Shown here one piece after another: positions 51,030 through 59,009 of a stretch of 64,000 nt of DNA (position 1 is its first letter; every line of letters starts with the position of its first letter). The DNA is from Algoriphagus sp. PAP.12 (GTDB lineage Bacteria; Bacteroidota; Bacteroidia; Cytophagales; Cyclobacteriaceae). The stretch lies in assembly GCF_026652115.1 (NCBI RefSeq), contig NZ_JAPPSQ010000007.1, positions 62,001-126,000 of the forward strand, in the 5' to 3' direction. The notes under the pieces were generated by a model. It worked only from the letters and a program-made list of their open reading frames with translations. It was not told where the DNA came from and ran no database searches. The translations under genes were made by a program, and so were the position numbers.

Positions 51030-53638
51030 TGGAACTGAAGCCCTATCAACAAGAAGTCATCAATGATTTATCTCTATTCCTGGAGAAAGTGCAAGAAACC
51101 AAGGACACTGCCCAGGCATTCTATGATTTTTGGTCTGAGCATCCCAAAACGCCATTGATGCCCTTCTCGGGAACAGCCATTGAACCTTACAAAAACAATG
51201 TGCCAAGAGTACCCCATATTTGTCTGAAAGTGCCAACCGCGGGAGGGAAGACTTTTATAGCCTGCAATGCAATCAAAACTATTTTTGATGCCTTCAACTA
51301 CGACAAGCCTAAAACTGTAATGTGGTTAGTTCCATCTAGTACTATTCTGGAGCAAACCATTAGAAATCTTAAAGATCCCTCACACCCCTACCGACAAAAA
51401 ATCAATTCCCACTTTGGTAATAAAGTTGAGGTTTTTGATAAATCCACCTTGCTCCAAGGTAGCGGATTCAATGCCACCTCGGTAAAGGAGCAATTGAACA
51501 TCATGGTCTTTAGCTTTGATAGCTTAAAGGCCAAAAACAAAGAAGACAGAAAGGTTTTTCAAGAAAATGGAAATCTGCAATCCTTTGAGAGTTTGTTGGA
51601 GAAGAATGAGGATATCACGTTAGGGGCTGTAATAAAATACCTTAATCCGTTGGTCGTGGTAGATGAAAGTCACAATGCCGAAAGTGATCTGAGTGTGGAA
51701 ATGCTGAAGGAGATCAATCCATGTTTTATTCTGGACCTTACCGCAACACCTCGCAAAAACAGCAATATCATCAGCTTCATAGATGCTCTGGATCTGAAAA
51801 AGGAGAATATGGTAAAGCTACCGGTGATTGTTTATAATCATCAGGATAAGACTGAAGTGATCAACTCTTCCTTGCAGCTACAAAGGCGACTTGAAAAACA
51901 GGCACTGGATGAAGAGAAAAACGGAGGGAAATATATTCGTCCGATTGTGCTTTTTCAAGCCCAACCCCGAAATGCGGATGATAACACAACTTTCGAAAAA
52001 CTCAAGGAGAAGCTCATCGAGTTAAAAATTCCGGAGGAGCAAATCAAAATCAAGACGGCCAATCTAAATGAATTAAAGAATATTGACTTGATGAGTCGGG
52101 ACTGTGAAGTGCGATTCATCATTACGGTAAATGCACTTAAGGAAGGGTGGGACTGTCCCTTTGCCTATATTTTAGCTTCTCTGGCAGACAAAAGTTCGGC
52201 AGTGGACGTGGAGCAGATTTTGGGTCGTGTTTTGAGACAGCCCTACGTAATGAAGCACAAATTCCCCTTGCTTAATGTAAGCTATGTTTTGACCGCTTCT
52301 TCCAGATTTTTAGAGACGCTGGACAACATTGTAAAGGGGCTGAACAAGGCGGGTTTTAGTGACAAAGATTATAAATTGGCTGATTCCACTGCCGTAGAAC
52401 CTGCTAAACCGGCAGATCCTTTACAACAGCTTACCTTAATTCCATCACTTGGTGTGACTCAAAATCAGTCGGAATCAGATGAGGATATCACTTCAGATAT
52501 TGATGTGTCAAGAATTATAGTTTCGGACGATTCCCCGGAAGTGGAATCGGTATCGGAAATTGAAAACACGGCGATTGAACAAAATGAAGCTTTTGAAAAA
52601 GCAGTCACTGAAATGGAATCCAGTGGTATTCCAGTATTGCCCAACGAAATCCAAAAATTAGTGAAAAGATATACGATAAAAGAGGTTTTTAAAGAGGAGG
52701 CGGAAAAAGTAAATCACCCTCAGTTCTATCTCAAGGTGCCTTCCAATGATTTATTCAGCTCAGGGATAGAAGAACTTCCTTTAGAAAAAGAAAACTTATT
52801 GGAAGGCTTTGCTTTGAGTAAAGCAGACACCAACATCGCTTTTGACACCATTACTTCAGAGCTCTACAAAGTAGATTTGGACGAGACCAAGAAGGAACAT
52901 ACCCCAACTTTTGTTCGCTTAGATGGAGTAGTCAAAGAAAGTGTCATGGCCTATCTCCTTGATCCAGCCAGAAAAGAGAGTAGGATTAAGAATTTTACAA
53001 GGAGGATCATGGATTTGATTGGGAACATGTATCCTATCGCTGACAAGGAAATAGAGAAATATATCAATCGGATCTTGGAGGACTTTACTGATGAGCAATT
53101 TTCTGCTTTCGCAAACAACGAATACACCTATAAGGATAAGATAAAGCAAAAAATTACTTCTCTTTCTGAATCTTACGCTGAACAAAAATTCAAAGACTTT
53201 TTGGATACGGATAAGGTCTTCATCAAATCATCCTACTCGCTGCCCAAAAGCATATCCCCTGGAGATACGGCCAAGGATATCACCAAATCTCTTTATGAGA
53301 AAGAAGGGAAGATGAATGGATTTGAAGAGCAGGTAATTAATGAAATCGGGAACATGGGCAATATCGCCTTTTGGTCACGCAATATTGAGAGAAAAGGCTT
53401 CCGGATTAATGGCTTTATAAACCACTATCCCGATTTTATCATCCAAACGAAGAGCGGTAAGACTGTCCTTTTGGAGACAAAAGGAGACCATTTGGATGCT
53501 GAGCAAAAAATCCGATTGGGTGCGTTTTGGGCAAATAAAGCAGGAAATAATTTCCGGTATTTTATGGTGTATGAAAGGCGTACGGTAGATGGTGCCTACA
53601 AGCTTGAGGACTTTCTAAAAATCATTAAGGATATATAG
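51029..53638 (+). CDS. res: Type III restriction endonuclease (Res) subunit
   Basis: 869 residues. An SF2 helicase core shows Walker A KVPTAGGKTFIA (about residues 67-78), DEAD-box variant VVVDESHNAES, LTATPRKNS and the VNALKEGWDCPFAYILAS / QILGRVLRQP motifs. An acidic linker follows. The C-terminal nuclease is PD-(D/E)xK: HYPDFIIQTKSGKTVLLETKGD. It uses ATP to move along DNA with Mod and cleaves away from unmethylated sites. It is complete. The start (ATG at 51029) overlaps the rhuM stop, so the four genes are translationally coupled. Confidence 0.94.
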   Translation: MELKPYQQEVINDLSLFLEKVQETKDTAQAFYDFWSEHPKTPLMPFSGTAIEPYKNNVPRVPHICLKVPTAGGKTFIACNAIKTIFDAFNYDKPKTVMWLVPSSTILEQTIRNLKDPSHPYRQKINSHFGNKVEVFDKSTLLQGSGFNATSVKEQLNIMVFSFDSLKAKNKEDRKVFQENGNLQSFESLLEKNEDITLGAVIKYLNPLVVVDESHNAESDLSVEMLKEINPCFILDLTATPRKNSNIISFIDALDLKKENMVKLPVIVYNHQDKTEVINSSLQLQRRLEKQALDEEKNGGKYIRPIVLFQAQPRNADDNTTFEKLKEKLIELKIPEEQIKIKTANLNELKNIDLMSRDCEVRFIITVNALKEGWDCPFAYILASLADKSSAVDVEQILGRVLRQPYVMKHKFPLLNVSYVLTASSRFLETLDNIVKGLNKAGFSDKDYKLADSTAVEPAKPADPLQQLTLIPSLGVTQNQSESDEDITSDIDVSRIIVSDDSPEVESVSEIENTAIEQNEAFEKAVTEMESSGIPVLPNEIQKLVKRYTIKEVFKEEAEKVNHPQFYLKVPSNDLFSSGIEELPLEKENLLEGFALSKADTNIAFDTITSELYKVDLDETKKEHTPTFVRLDGVVKESVMAYLLDPARKESRIKNFTRRIMDLIGNMYPIADKEIEKYINRILEDFTDEQFSAFANNEYTYKDKIKQKITSLSESYAEQKFKDFLDTDKVFIKSSYSLPKSISPGDTAKDITKSLYEKEGKMNGFEEQVINEIGNMGNIAFWSRNIERKGFRINGFINHYPDFIIQTKSGKTVLLETKGDHLDAEQKIRLGAFWANKAGNNFRYFMVYERRTVDGAYKLEDFLKIIKDI

Positions 53639-53688
53639 TCTTCGGAAGTACAATTCTCAATAACAGTCGGTAGCCTGAAATTAAATGC

Positions 53689-54663
53689 ATGAAATCAAAA
53701 CAGACAGTAAAGGTAGTTGTGACAATAGCAGCGTCTACGCTCGCTATTCTGCATCTTCTTTTTCCAAAGATCAATATTGATCTTATTACGGTTTTATTAT
53801 TGGCTTTGGCTGTTATTCCATGGGTTGAGACACTTTTCAAATCTGTAGAGTTACCCGGTGGCTTAAAACTTGAATTTCAAGAATTGCGAAAACTTGAAGA
53901 GGAAGCCCAAAAGGTAGGGTTAATTAGTTCTGAAGATGTAAAAAAAGAGCCGGGAGAAGAAGAGGCTGGGAAAAGACTATTTGTTGAGCTAGCTGAACAA
54001 AATCAAGAACTGGCTTTGGTGAGCTTAAGACTGGATATTGAAAAGTGCCTACGAAGCATTGCTTTAAAATATGATCTAAAGACCCAGAAGTTGGGGATAA
54101 ACAATCTCTTAAGGGAACTTGCTTCACATCATATTATTCCGATTGAAGAGGAAAGTGTTTTAAAAGACATGATCGGGGTGTTGAATCAAGCTTCGCATGG
54201 AGTGGAATATGATCAGAGGACGGCAAAATGGATAATTGAAGTCGGACCCAAAATCATTGAATCTCTTGAGAGTAAAGCCGAACATAGGGGAGGTAATTTT
54301 TCCCATTCTAATCCTGAAGCAAAGGAGCACTGGATAGACAAATCATTCCAAGAATGTGAGTGGGTAACTAATGTTGAATGGGGAGAATGCATCAATAAAC
54401 ATCGAGATCTTTGGGAAAAAGAACTGAACAATGTTTTCAATACTTTATTGCGAAAACTAGATCCAAGCAAAAAAGCCATGCTCGAAGATTCTCAGAAACA
54501 CTGGGAAAGTCAGCTCGAAATTGACAGGAATCTTGTTTTTTCTTTTGATGATTTGCAATTCAAAGTTGGACGCGAAGGAATGTTTATTGCCTCTATTTCT
54601 TTTATGAATAGGATTAGACAAAGAGCTTTAGAGCTTGAGGAGATATTGACGGCCTTGGTATAA
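53689..54663 (+). CDS. Membrane hairpin + HEPN/DUF4145-like + LprI-like protein, possible defence effector
   Basis: 324 residues in three parts. Residues about 8-48 form two membrane helices (VVVTIAASTLAILHLLF, LITVLLLALAVIPWV). Residues about 95-205 are helical with RLDIEKCLRSIALKY...LLRELASHHIIP...VLNQASHG, like DUF4145/HEPN-type bundles. Residues about 219-324 (ECEWVTNVEWGECINKHRDLWEKELNNVFNTLLRKLDPSKKAMLEDSQKHWE) match the LprI/DUF1311 pattern (ELN..Y..L...L, then L..AQ..W). LprI domains are normally periplasmic lysozyme inhibitors; here predicted topology puts it in the cytoplasm. It follows res by 50 bases and converges with the reverse transcriptase gene. Function unknown. Confidence 0.6.
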   Translation: MKSKQTVKVVVTIAASTLAILHLLFPKINIDLITVLLLALAVIPWVETLFKSVELPGGLKLEFQELRKLEEEAQKVGLISSEDVKKEPGEEEAGKRLFVELAEQNQELALVSLRLDIEKCLRSIALKYDLKTQKLGINNLLRELASHHIIPIEEESVLKDMIGVLNQASHGVEYDQRTAKWIIEVGPKIIESLESKAEHRGGNFSHSNPEAKEHWIDKSFQECEWVTNVEWGECINKHRDLWEKELNNVFNTLLRKLDPSKKAMLEDSQKHWESQLEIDRNLVFSFDDLQFKVGREGMFIASISFMNRIRQRALELEEILTALV

Positions 54664-54669
54664 GTACAT

Positions 54670-54683
54670 TATTTATATAAATA
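54670..54683. repeat. Perfect 14-bp AT palindrome (third instance of the 22327/59300 motif core)
   Basis: TATTTATATAAATA, between two convergent genes. The related 21-bp sequence occurs upstream of parA and at 59300. Here it may act as a weak bidirectional hairpin. Confidence 0.35.
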
Positions 54684-54703
54684 CTTCAAAGTAAAGGCCA
54701 AAT

Positions 54704-55552
54704 TCAATCTTTTTTCTTGGATACTTTCTTAATATAGGCAATTCTGTTTTTATGGCCTGATCTAGAAGCTTCTGATTTGGTTTTGTCTCTTGAAGAACGA
54801 TATGCATTGCTCGTTGCACAAATTCCATTGTTTTTGACAATAACTCCAGTTACCTCAGGATTTCTTGTTTTGTAGGAACATTTATCAAAGCTTATTTGAA
54901 ATCCAGCTTCCCTTAATCCCTCTAGTATTTTAGAAGTTTGATCCTTAAAGTCGACTGGGGAAGAGATTGTAATGTCATCAACATAGACTGTAACCTTATA
55001 TCCTAGGCCTATGTAGCTCTGAAAAATATTGCTAGATCTGTCTTCTAAAACCATAGCTGCTAAATAAGAAGAAGTCGGGCATCCCTGAGGGATACTTCCT
55101 TTTGTAGTGCAAATCCTGGTTATTAGTCTAGCCACATCGGGATAAAAGCCTCTTTTCCTCAAGGCGTTTTCTACCCATGAAAAATGTATGGATGTATAGA
55201 ATCCTTTAAAATCTGCTTGGAAGAAGAATTTATTTCCCTGATGAAATCTACCATTCTTAACTGCATCCTTTCCTTTTACTCCTCCGAAAAAATAATCTGG
55301 TAAAGGGAAGTTTGTACTTAATAACTGCAAAATTTTTGATTGAACATGCTTTAATTTTTCAACAGGAGCATTTATCGGTCTTGTTTGAATCACCCCGCCT
55401 TTTATTTTCGGGTTTCCTGATTTGTCTTTTTTTACCTCATTCCATTGCTTGTAAAATCTAGAATCATCTTCCTCTATCGAATCAAATAGAGACTTGAGCT
55501 CATTTGGTGGAACTTTTAAGGCAAAGGCGAGATCTTTGATTCTACTTTTCAA
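54704..55552 (-). CDS. Retron-type reverse transcriptase
   Basis: 282 residues. It starts with TTG at 55552, overlapping the stop of the XRE gene (TTGA); the preceding in-frame codon series has a TGA four codons upstream and no ATG is found before residue 160. Motifs: FQADFKGFYTSI (motif A, D113), IPQGCPTSSYLAAMVLE, YVDD (190-193) followed by ITISS, and EVTG (233-236), which is a retron hallmark. NGRFH (100-104) resembles the retron NAxxH region. The QG-x-PTS motif separates it from DGR enzymes. It would copy the structured RNA encoded upstream into msDNA. The last gene of a three-gene leftward operon. Confidence 0.88.
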   Translation of the reverse strand: MKSRIKDLAFALKVPPNELKSLFDSIEEDDSRFYKQWNEVKKDKSGNPKIKGGVIQTRPINAPVEKLKHVQSKILQLLSTNFPLPDYFFGGVKGKDAVKNGRFHQGNKFFFQADFKGFYTSIHFSWVENALRKRGFYPDVARLITRICTTKGSIPQGCPTSSYLAAMVLEDRSSNIFQSYIGLGYKVTVYVDDITISSPVDFKDQTSKILEGLREAGFQISFDKCSYKTRNPEVTGVIVKNNGICATSNAYRSSRDKTKSEASRSGHKNRIAYIKKVSKKKD

Positions 55553-55854
55553 TTTTTTAAAGGATCAGATAGGAATGCTTTGGATATAACATCTTTCATT
55601 GTATCCTCTAAAAAATGGTAGACTTCCTTTTTAGAATCATCAACATCGTTAATATCTAAAGATAAAAAAACAAGAATTGGTGTTGGTATAGATAAATTTT
55701 GGGCGATATCCTTTAATAGCCCTAAGGTGGGTTCCTTCTTACCTTTTTCGATTAATGATAGATATGGTTGAGATAGTCCGCATTTATTTGCAAACTCCCC
55801 CTGATTAAACCCTTTCCTTAATCGAAGGTCTTTGATTGTTTTTCCAATATTCAT
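55549..55854 (-). CDS. XRE-family HTH protein coupled to the reverse transcriptase
   Basis: 101 residues. The HTH at residues 4-60 (IGKTIKDLRLRKGFNQGEFANKCGLSQPYLSLIEKGKKEPTLGLLKDIAQNLSIPT) is followed by a short tail (LVFLSLDINDVDDSKKEVYHFLEDTMKDVISKAFL) that could form the interaction surface. The stop overlaps the RT start, so the two are made together. HTH partner proteins are known in several retron classes as toxin, antitoxin or regulator; which role applies here is unknown. Confidence 0.82.
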   Translation of the reverse strand: MNIGKTIKDLRLRKGFNQGEFANKCGLSQPYLSLIEKGKKEPTLGLLKDIAQNLSIPTPILVFLSLDINDVDDSKKEVYHFLEDTMKDVISKAFLSDPLKN

Positions 55855-55889
55855 AGTAGAATGTGTTAAAAAAGAAATGTGAAGTGGGA

Positions 55890-56141
55890 TTAGAACAATT
55901 GATCAATGTCGTCGATTCCAAAGAGTTTCAAAAACCTCATTGCAATAAGGAGAAATTTTAAAGGGGCATCACGGCTATTACCATCAATTTCCCTTTTGGA
56001 TAACTCCTCAAGTTCATTTAAAATTTCTTCCAAAAGAACTTTGTCTTCATCCGAGAACCCGTACCCGTTCTCATTTAGTAGCGACCTTAACTTTTCGCAA
56101 AGCAGGTCATTTTTGCGATTTTTTAATTTTTCTTTTTCCAT
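55890..56141 (-). CDS. Small helical protein, first gene of the retron operon
   Basis: 83 residues, not recognised. Highly charged and alpha-helical: KEKLKNRKNDLLCEKLRSLLNENGYGFSDEDKVLLEEILNELEELSKREIDG, then an amphipathic/hydrophobic end (APLKFLLIAMRFLKLFGIDDIDQLF). It lies 35 bases before the XRE gene and just downstream of the structured RNA. The hydrophobic C-terminus could be a membrane-active toxin segment or a partner-binding helix; inference only. Confidence 0.6.
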   Translation of the reverse strand: MEKEKLKNRKNDLLCEKLRSLLNENGYGFSDEDKVLLEEILNELEELSKREIDGNSRDAPLKFLLIAMRFLKLFGIDDIDQLF

Positions 56142-56160
56142 ATGGAGTTTGATTAAATTA

Positions 56161-56198
56161 TTGACGGGATATCCGTCTGCTTAATTCAGACCCGTCAA
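56161..56198 (-). promoter_or_regulatory. Hairpin just upstream of the retron operon genes
   Basis: TTGACGGG (56161-56168) and CCCGTCAA (56191-56198) are exact inverted repeats, with inner GTCTG / CAGAC arms (56175-56179, 56187-56191) sharing the helix after a bulge. It lies between the proposed retron RNA and the first start codon. It could terminate or attenuate read-through from the RNA into the genes, or be part of the RNA 3' end. Confidence 0.5.
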
Positions 56199-56199
56199 A

Positions 56200-56462
56200 G
56201 CCATCCCATATTGGATACGGTAATTACACTTCACAATTTCTGCTTAAAGTCAGTAAACTGTTTTTTCTATTCTGTCAATAAGACTACATGTAATTAGACT
56301 GTTCTGGACCTATGGCTTTGTACCTGAGCGGCTTTCCGCTTTTCTGGGAAACCTTTCTGTACTGTGCTTTGGAGGAGGAACATGATTTAACTACAAAAAC
56401 CCGCTGAAGGGTGGAGAGCAAGCTCTCTTCATTTGCCTCGATTATAAGGCACTTGGGATGGC
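56200..56462 (-). ncRNA. Candidate retron msr-msd RNA
   Basis: On the minus strand the segment starts GCCATCCCA (56462-56454) and ends TGGGATGGC (56208-56200), a perfect 9-bp inverted repeat like the a1/a2 arms of retron RNAs. Right after a1 comes AG (possible branching G opposite 56452), then a stem TGCCT / AGGCA with an 8-base loop (56451-56434). A GAGAG-CTTG-CTCTC hairpin (56427-56414) and an ACCC/GGGT hairpin (56412-56399) follow. Further on lies an AGCGG-AAAG-CCGCT hairpin (56340-56327) flanked by GTAC steps, a plausible msd stem. The order RNA, partner gene(s), RT matches known retrons. No experimental proof. Confidence 0.6.
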
Positions 56463-57087
56463 AAATCGCAAACTTTCAAAGAACTACACTCAAATATACG
56501 GAGAAATATTACTCAGGGTTAAAAAAAAGTAATAAAAAGCTCATTTATTTTCTTTTACAGTAAAAGGGTGTGTCGATTTTTTTATGTTTTTGAGTCGGGT
56601 TTCCTTTTTCTTTAAAGGCAAGGCGGGGCTTTCCTTCGGCCAGGCAATCCACTCCCAATCTTTCTCAGTTTCCAAGAGAAAGGATTTTCGCTTCTATCCT
56701 TAAGCCTTTTCCCCCGTTTCGCCCACTCCTTTCGTTCCGATTCAGTCGCACCATTTTTCAAATGACAGCTCCTTTCTCTACACGCTAGGAAAGGGCTTTC
56801 ACTCCCCACGGCTACCGCTTCACTCCACTTACCCTACTCCTAAGTCCCGGCAAGCCTGGGACTCGGGAAGGCCGTATCGTGAAGCCGTAGCCCGAACCTC
56901 TTTTAGGGGGGGGGCAAGCCTTTTTTGATTTTTCTTCCGAGCACGTCGGGATTTTTGTCCGTTTCGGTCGGTGAGCGCTCCGTTCCATTTTTTTCCTTTT
57001 ATATCCCCCGGTCTTCGGTGTATGACACGACTATGCAAAGGTTGAGTGCGAACCTGCAACAGTCAAAAGTGCGCTCCGCCCTGATCT
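56463..57087. other. Non-coding, GC-richer structured region
   Basis: The first 100 bases are AT-rich (possible retron promoter on the minus strand). From about 56590 the sequence is clearly richer in G+C than its surroundings, with many CCTTTCC/GCCC-type runs, a run of nine Gs (56906-56914), and hairpins such as TCCCGGC/GCC-GGGA (56845-56861), TCGGG/CCCGA (56863-56867, 56891-56895) and the palindrome GAGCGCTC. Open frames here encode only Arg/Lys/Ser-rich text. I see no gene. Possibly a leading-region or replication/transfer-related site. Confidence 0.55.
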
Positions 57088-57126
57088 AAAAAACAGGGTC
57101 TCCTACGGACTACCTCTCAGTTTTTT
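57088..57126. repeat. Repeated 36-bp hairpin-like element, copy 2
   Basis: Starts AAAAAACAGGG, contains CCTACGGACT, ends CAGTTTTTT; it matches 44862-44898 with three changes. The terminal AAAAAAC/GTTTTTT arms are exact. It lies about 270 bases before the ArdC-type gene. Confidence 0.7.
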
Positions 57127-57398
57127 ATCCCAGGCTTTTGCCTTATGCAGAACCACCCTCTATGGGTTGCATGTCGGTCAGAACCTCAATACCAGTGGAT
57201 AAAAAAAATGTCACTTCACGCCCACATATCGCCCTTCACTTCCAAAAATTTACCCCTTGTACTCGGGAAAAATCTCGGTTTAAGAGTCGGGTCGATCTTC
57301 CTAATATCCTTGGATATACCTGGTCTTTATGTGGCTGACAAACAACTAAATGATTTCATTATCAATCCTTTTCTGTCACACTTTAAACCACTATCACT
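57127..57398. other. Leader region of the ArdC-type gene, no gene seen
   Basis: 272 bases with overlapping short open frames but no credible protein. Probably holds the promoter for the antirestriction gene, yet I find no exact TAnnTTTG box with correct spacing. Confidence 0.5.
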
Positions 57399-58304
57399 AT
57401 GAAAGCTTGGGAAAATTTCAACCAATTAGCGGAAATCGTCACCAACGAAATCATCGAAGGTATCCAAAATGAAAACCTTACATGGGAACAAGTATGGAGT
57501 CCTAAAAACTCTCCGAAGAATTATGCTTCCAACCGTCCTTATTTGGGATTCAATGCACTTTGGCTTGCCTGGGTGACTATTTCTAAGAAATTCAAAAGTC
57601 CCTATTTCCTGACCTATAATCAGGCAAAACACCTTGGCGGTAATGTCAAGAAGGATGAAAAAGGCTCTAAAGTCGTATTCTGGAAGATTTCCAAGTTTGT
57701 AAAAGGAAAGGCTATCAATGAAGAAGGAGAAAACGAGGACCTGTTTGGAAGGAAGTTTACCCCCTTTATCTGGACGGTTTTTAACATCGATCAAATAGAA
57801 GGTATTGATTTTACCCTAGAAGGTGCCGAGGAAAGGGTTTTTTCTCCGATCGAAACTTGCGAATCCATCATTTCAGGCTACACCACCTGCCCGAATATCA
57901 TTCATGAAGGTGACGAGGCATTTTACAGCCCTTCCCGAGATTTTATCAATATGCCGGAAAAGGAATCCTTCAATCGAGACGAGCAATATTATTCAGTCTT
58001 ATTTCATGAAATGATCCATAGCACAGGCCATTCCAGCAGATTAGGAAGATTTGCAGAAAGACCGGCTTTGGTTGGCTTTGGTTCGGTGGAATATTCCAAA
58101 GAGGAATTGATTGCCGAAATGGGAGCCAGTTTTCTGAATGCTCTTGCCGGAATCAAGGATGTCAATTTCAAAAACTCCTTGGCCTATCTGAAAGGATGGT
58201 TTAAACCACTACAGGAAGATCCAAAAATGCTGATTTATGCAGCCCAAAAAGCACATCAAGCAGCCAATTACATCCTTGGAATTGACCAAGAAGGGGAGGA
58301 GTAA
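57399..58304 (+). CDS. ardC: ArdC-type antirestriction protein
   Basis: 301 residues. The N-terminal part WENFNQLAEIVTNEIIEGIQNENLTWEQVW...YLGFNALWLAWVTISKKFKSPYFLTYNQAKHLGGNVKKDEKGSKVVFWK is the ssDNA-binding ArdC_N (DUF1738) domain. The C-terminal part is a zincin-like metallopeptidase with HEMIHSTGH (about 203-211; HExxH). ArdC proteins protect incoming single-stranded DNA from host restriction during conjugation. Normal length and intact zinc site. The terminator overlaps its stop. Confidence 0.92.
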   Translation: MKAWENFNQLAEIVTNEIIEGIQNENLTWEQVWSPKNSPKNYASNRPYLGFNALWLAWVTISKKFKSPYFLTYNQAKHLGGNVKKDEKGSKVVFWKISKFVKGKAINEEGENEDLFGRKFTPFIWTVFNIDQIEGIDFTLEGAEERVFSPIETCESIISGYTTCPNIIHEGDEAFYSPSRDFINMPEKESFNRDEQYYSVLFHEMIHSTGHSSRLGRFAERPALVGFGSVEYSKEELIAEMGASFLNALAGIKDVNFKNSLAYLKGWFKPLQEDPKMLIYAAQKAHQAANYILGIDQEGEE

Positions 58305-58318
58305 TTCTCCTTTTTTTT
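58297..58318 (+). terminator. Rho-independent terminator of the ArdC-type gene
   Basis: Stem AGGAG / CTCCT with a 5-base loop overlapping the stop codon, then eight Ts. Confidence 0.75.
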
Positions 58319-58430
58319 GTCAATTTTTTCTTTCCATCCACCAAAAAAAATCGACCCCCTTCGGTGGTACTTCTGAATAGGAGAGAAATTCTTGCAGGAA
58401 GTTTATCGCTCCACTAAATCAAAAAAGACC

Positions 58431-58646
58431 ATGAATGATGGAGCTAAAAAACGGAAGAAATTTGGTTGCAGAATACCTACTTTAGGTCAAGTCAGGGATT
58501 ATTTTCTAATGAACAGGTTCGAAACAGAAGAAGGGGAGCTTTTCTTTTTCTTTCACCGATCAACTTATAGGCGTTCCCAGTCCGGGGATCCAATTGGAGA
58601 TTGGGTGAAAGCAGCAGACAGATGGATGTGGAACCTGGAAAACTGA
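58431..58646 (+). CDS. Small conserved mobile-element protein
   Basis: 71 residues from the ATG at 58431 (an upstream in-frame ATG at 58392 would add 13 residues). Basic N-terminus (GAKKRKKFG), then IPTLGQVRDYFLMNRFETEEGELFFFFHRSTYRRSQSGDPIGDWVKAADRWMWNL. Resembles small proteins found near antirestriction genes in Bacteroidetes elements; function unknown. Confidence 0.5.
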   Translation: MNDGAKKRKKFGCRIPTLGQVRDYFLMNRFETEEGELFFFFHRSTYRRSQSGDPIGDWVKAADRWMWNLEN

Positions 58647-58757
58647 CAGGTTTTTGGATTAGTTAGAAATCTTTAATCTTCTAATCTTGGAGAAATAGGC
58701 ATTATCAAAAAGTGATTGGTTCTTGCAAGATTTATTTCTAGTGTTTAAAATGTTGAC

Positions 58758-59009
58758 ATGGATTTGTCAAAAAAATTAACACTCGAAGAGGAAAGTCTCC
58801 GGGAAGAATTGGTGACCTTGGAGGAGCGTATCAGATTGAAGATTCGAAGGATCTGTGAAACCAATTTGAAATTGCCTTATGAGCGACTCGCAGCGGGTCG
58901 GCACCTAAAGGAATTGTGCTTGTTGGCGATTGCTTCAATAGACAATGGAGATGAAATCACGTTAGCGGCCAGTTTGAGGGAATTAAGAGAAAAGGGGATA
59001 AATATTTGA
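58758..59009 (+). CDS. Small helical protein
   Basis: 83 residues: LTLEEESLREELVTLEERIRLKIRRICETNLKLPYERLAAGRHLKELCLLAIASIDNGDEITLAASLRELREKG. Strongly helical, coiled-coil N-terminus. Not a recognised family. It converges with the next gene on a shared hairpin. Confidence 0.5.
   Translation: MDLSKKLTLEEESLREELVTLEERIRLKIRRICETNLKLPYERLAAGRHLKELCLLAIASIDNGDEITLAASLRELREKGINI

Noticed and set aside
54704..55552. Diversity-generating retroelement
   Set aside because: The RT has QGCPTS rather than an SQ motif, and I saw no template/variable repeat pair or target gene nearby.
56612..57059. Two open frames on the minus strand (65 and 76 codons)
   Set aside because: Composition is Arg/Lys/Ser-rich, lies in the GC-rich structured block, and shows no protein-like pattern or start context.
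57138..57402. Two overlapping open frames before ardC
   Set aside because: They overlap in different frames and look like translated non-coding sequence.
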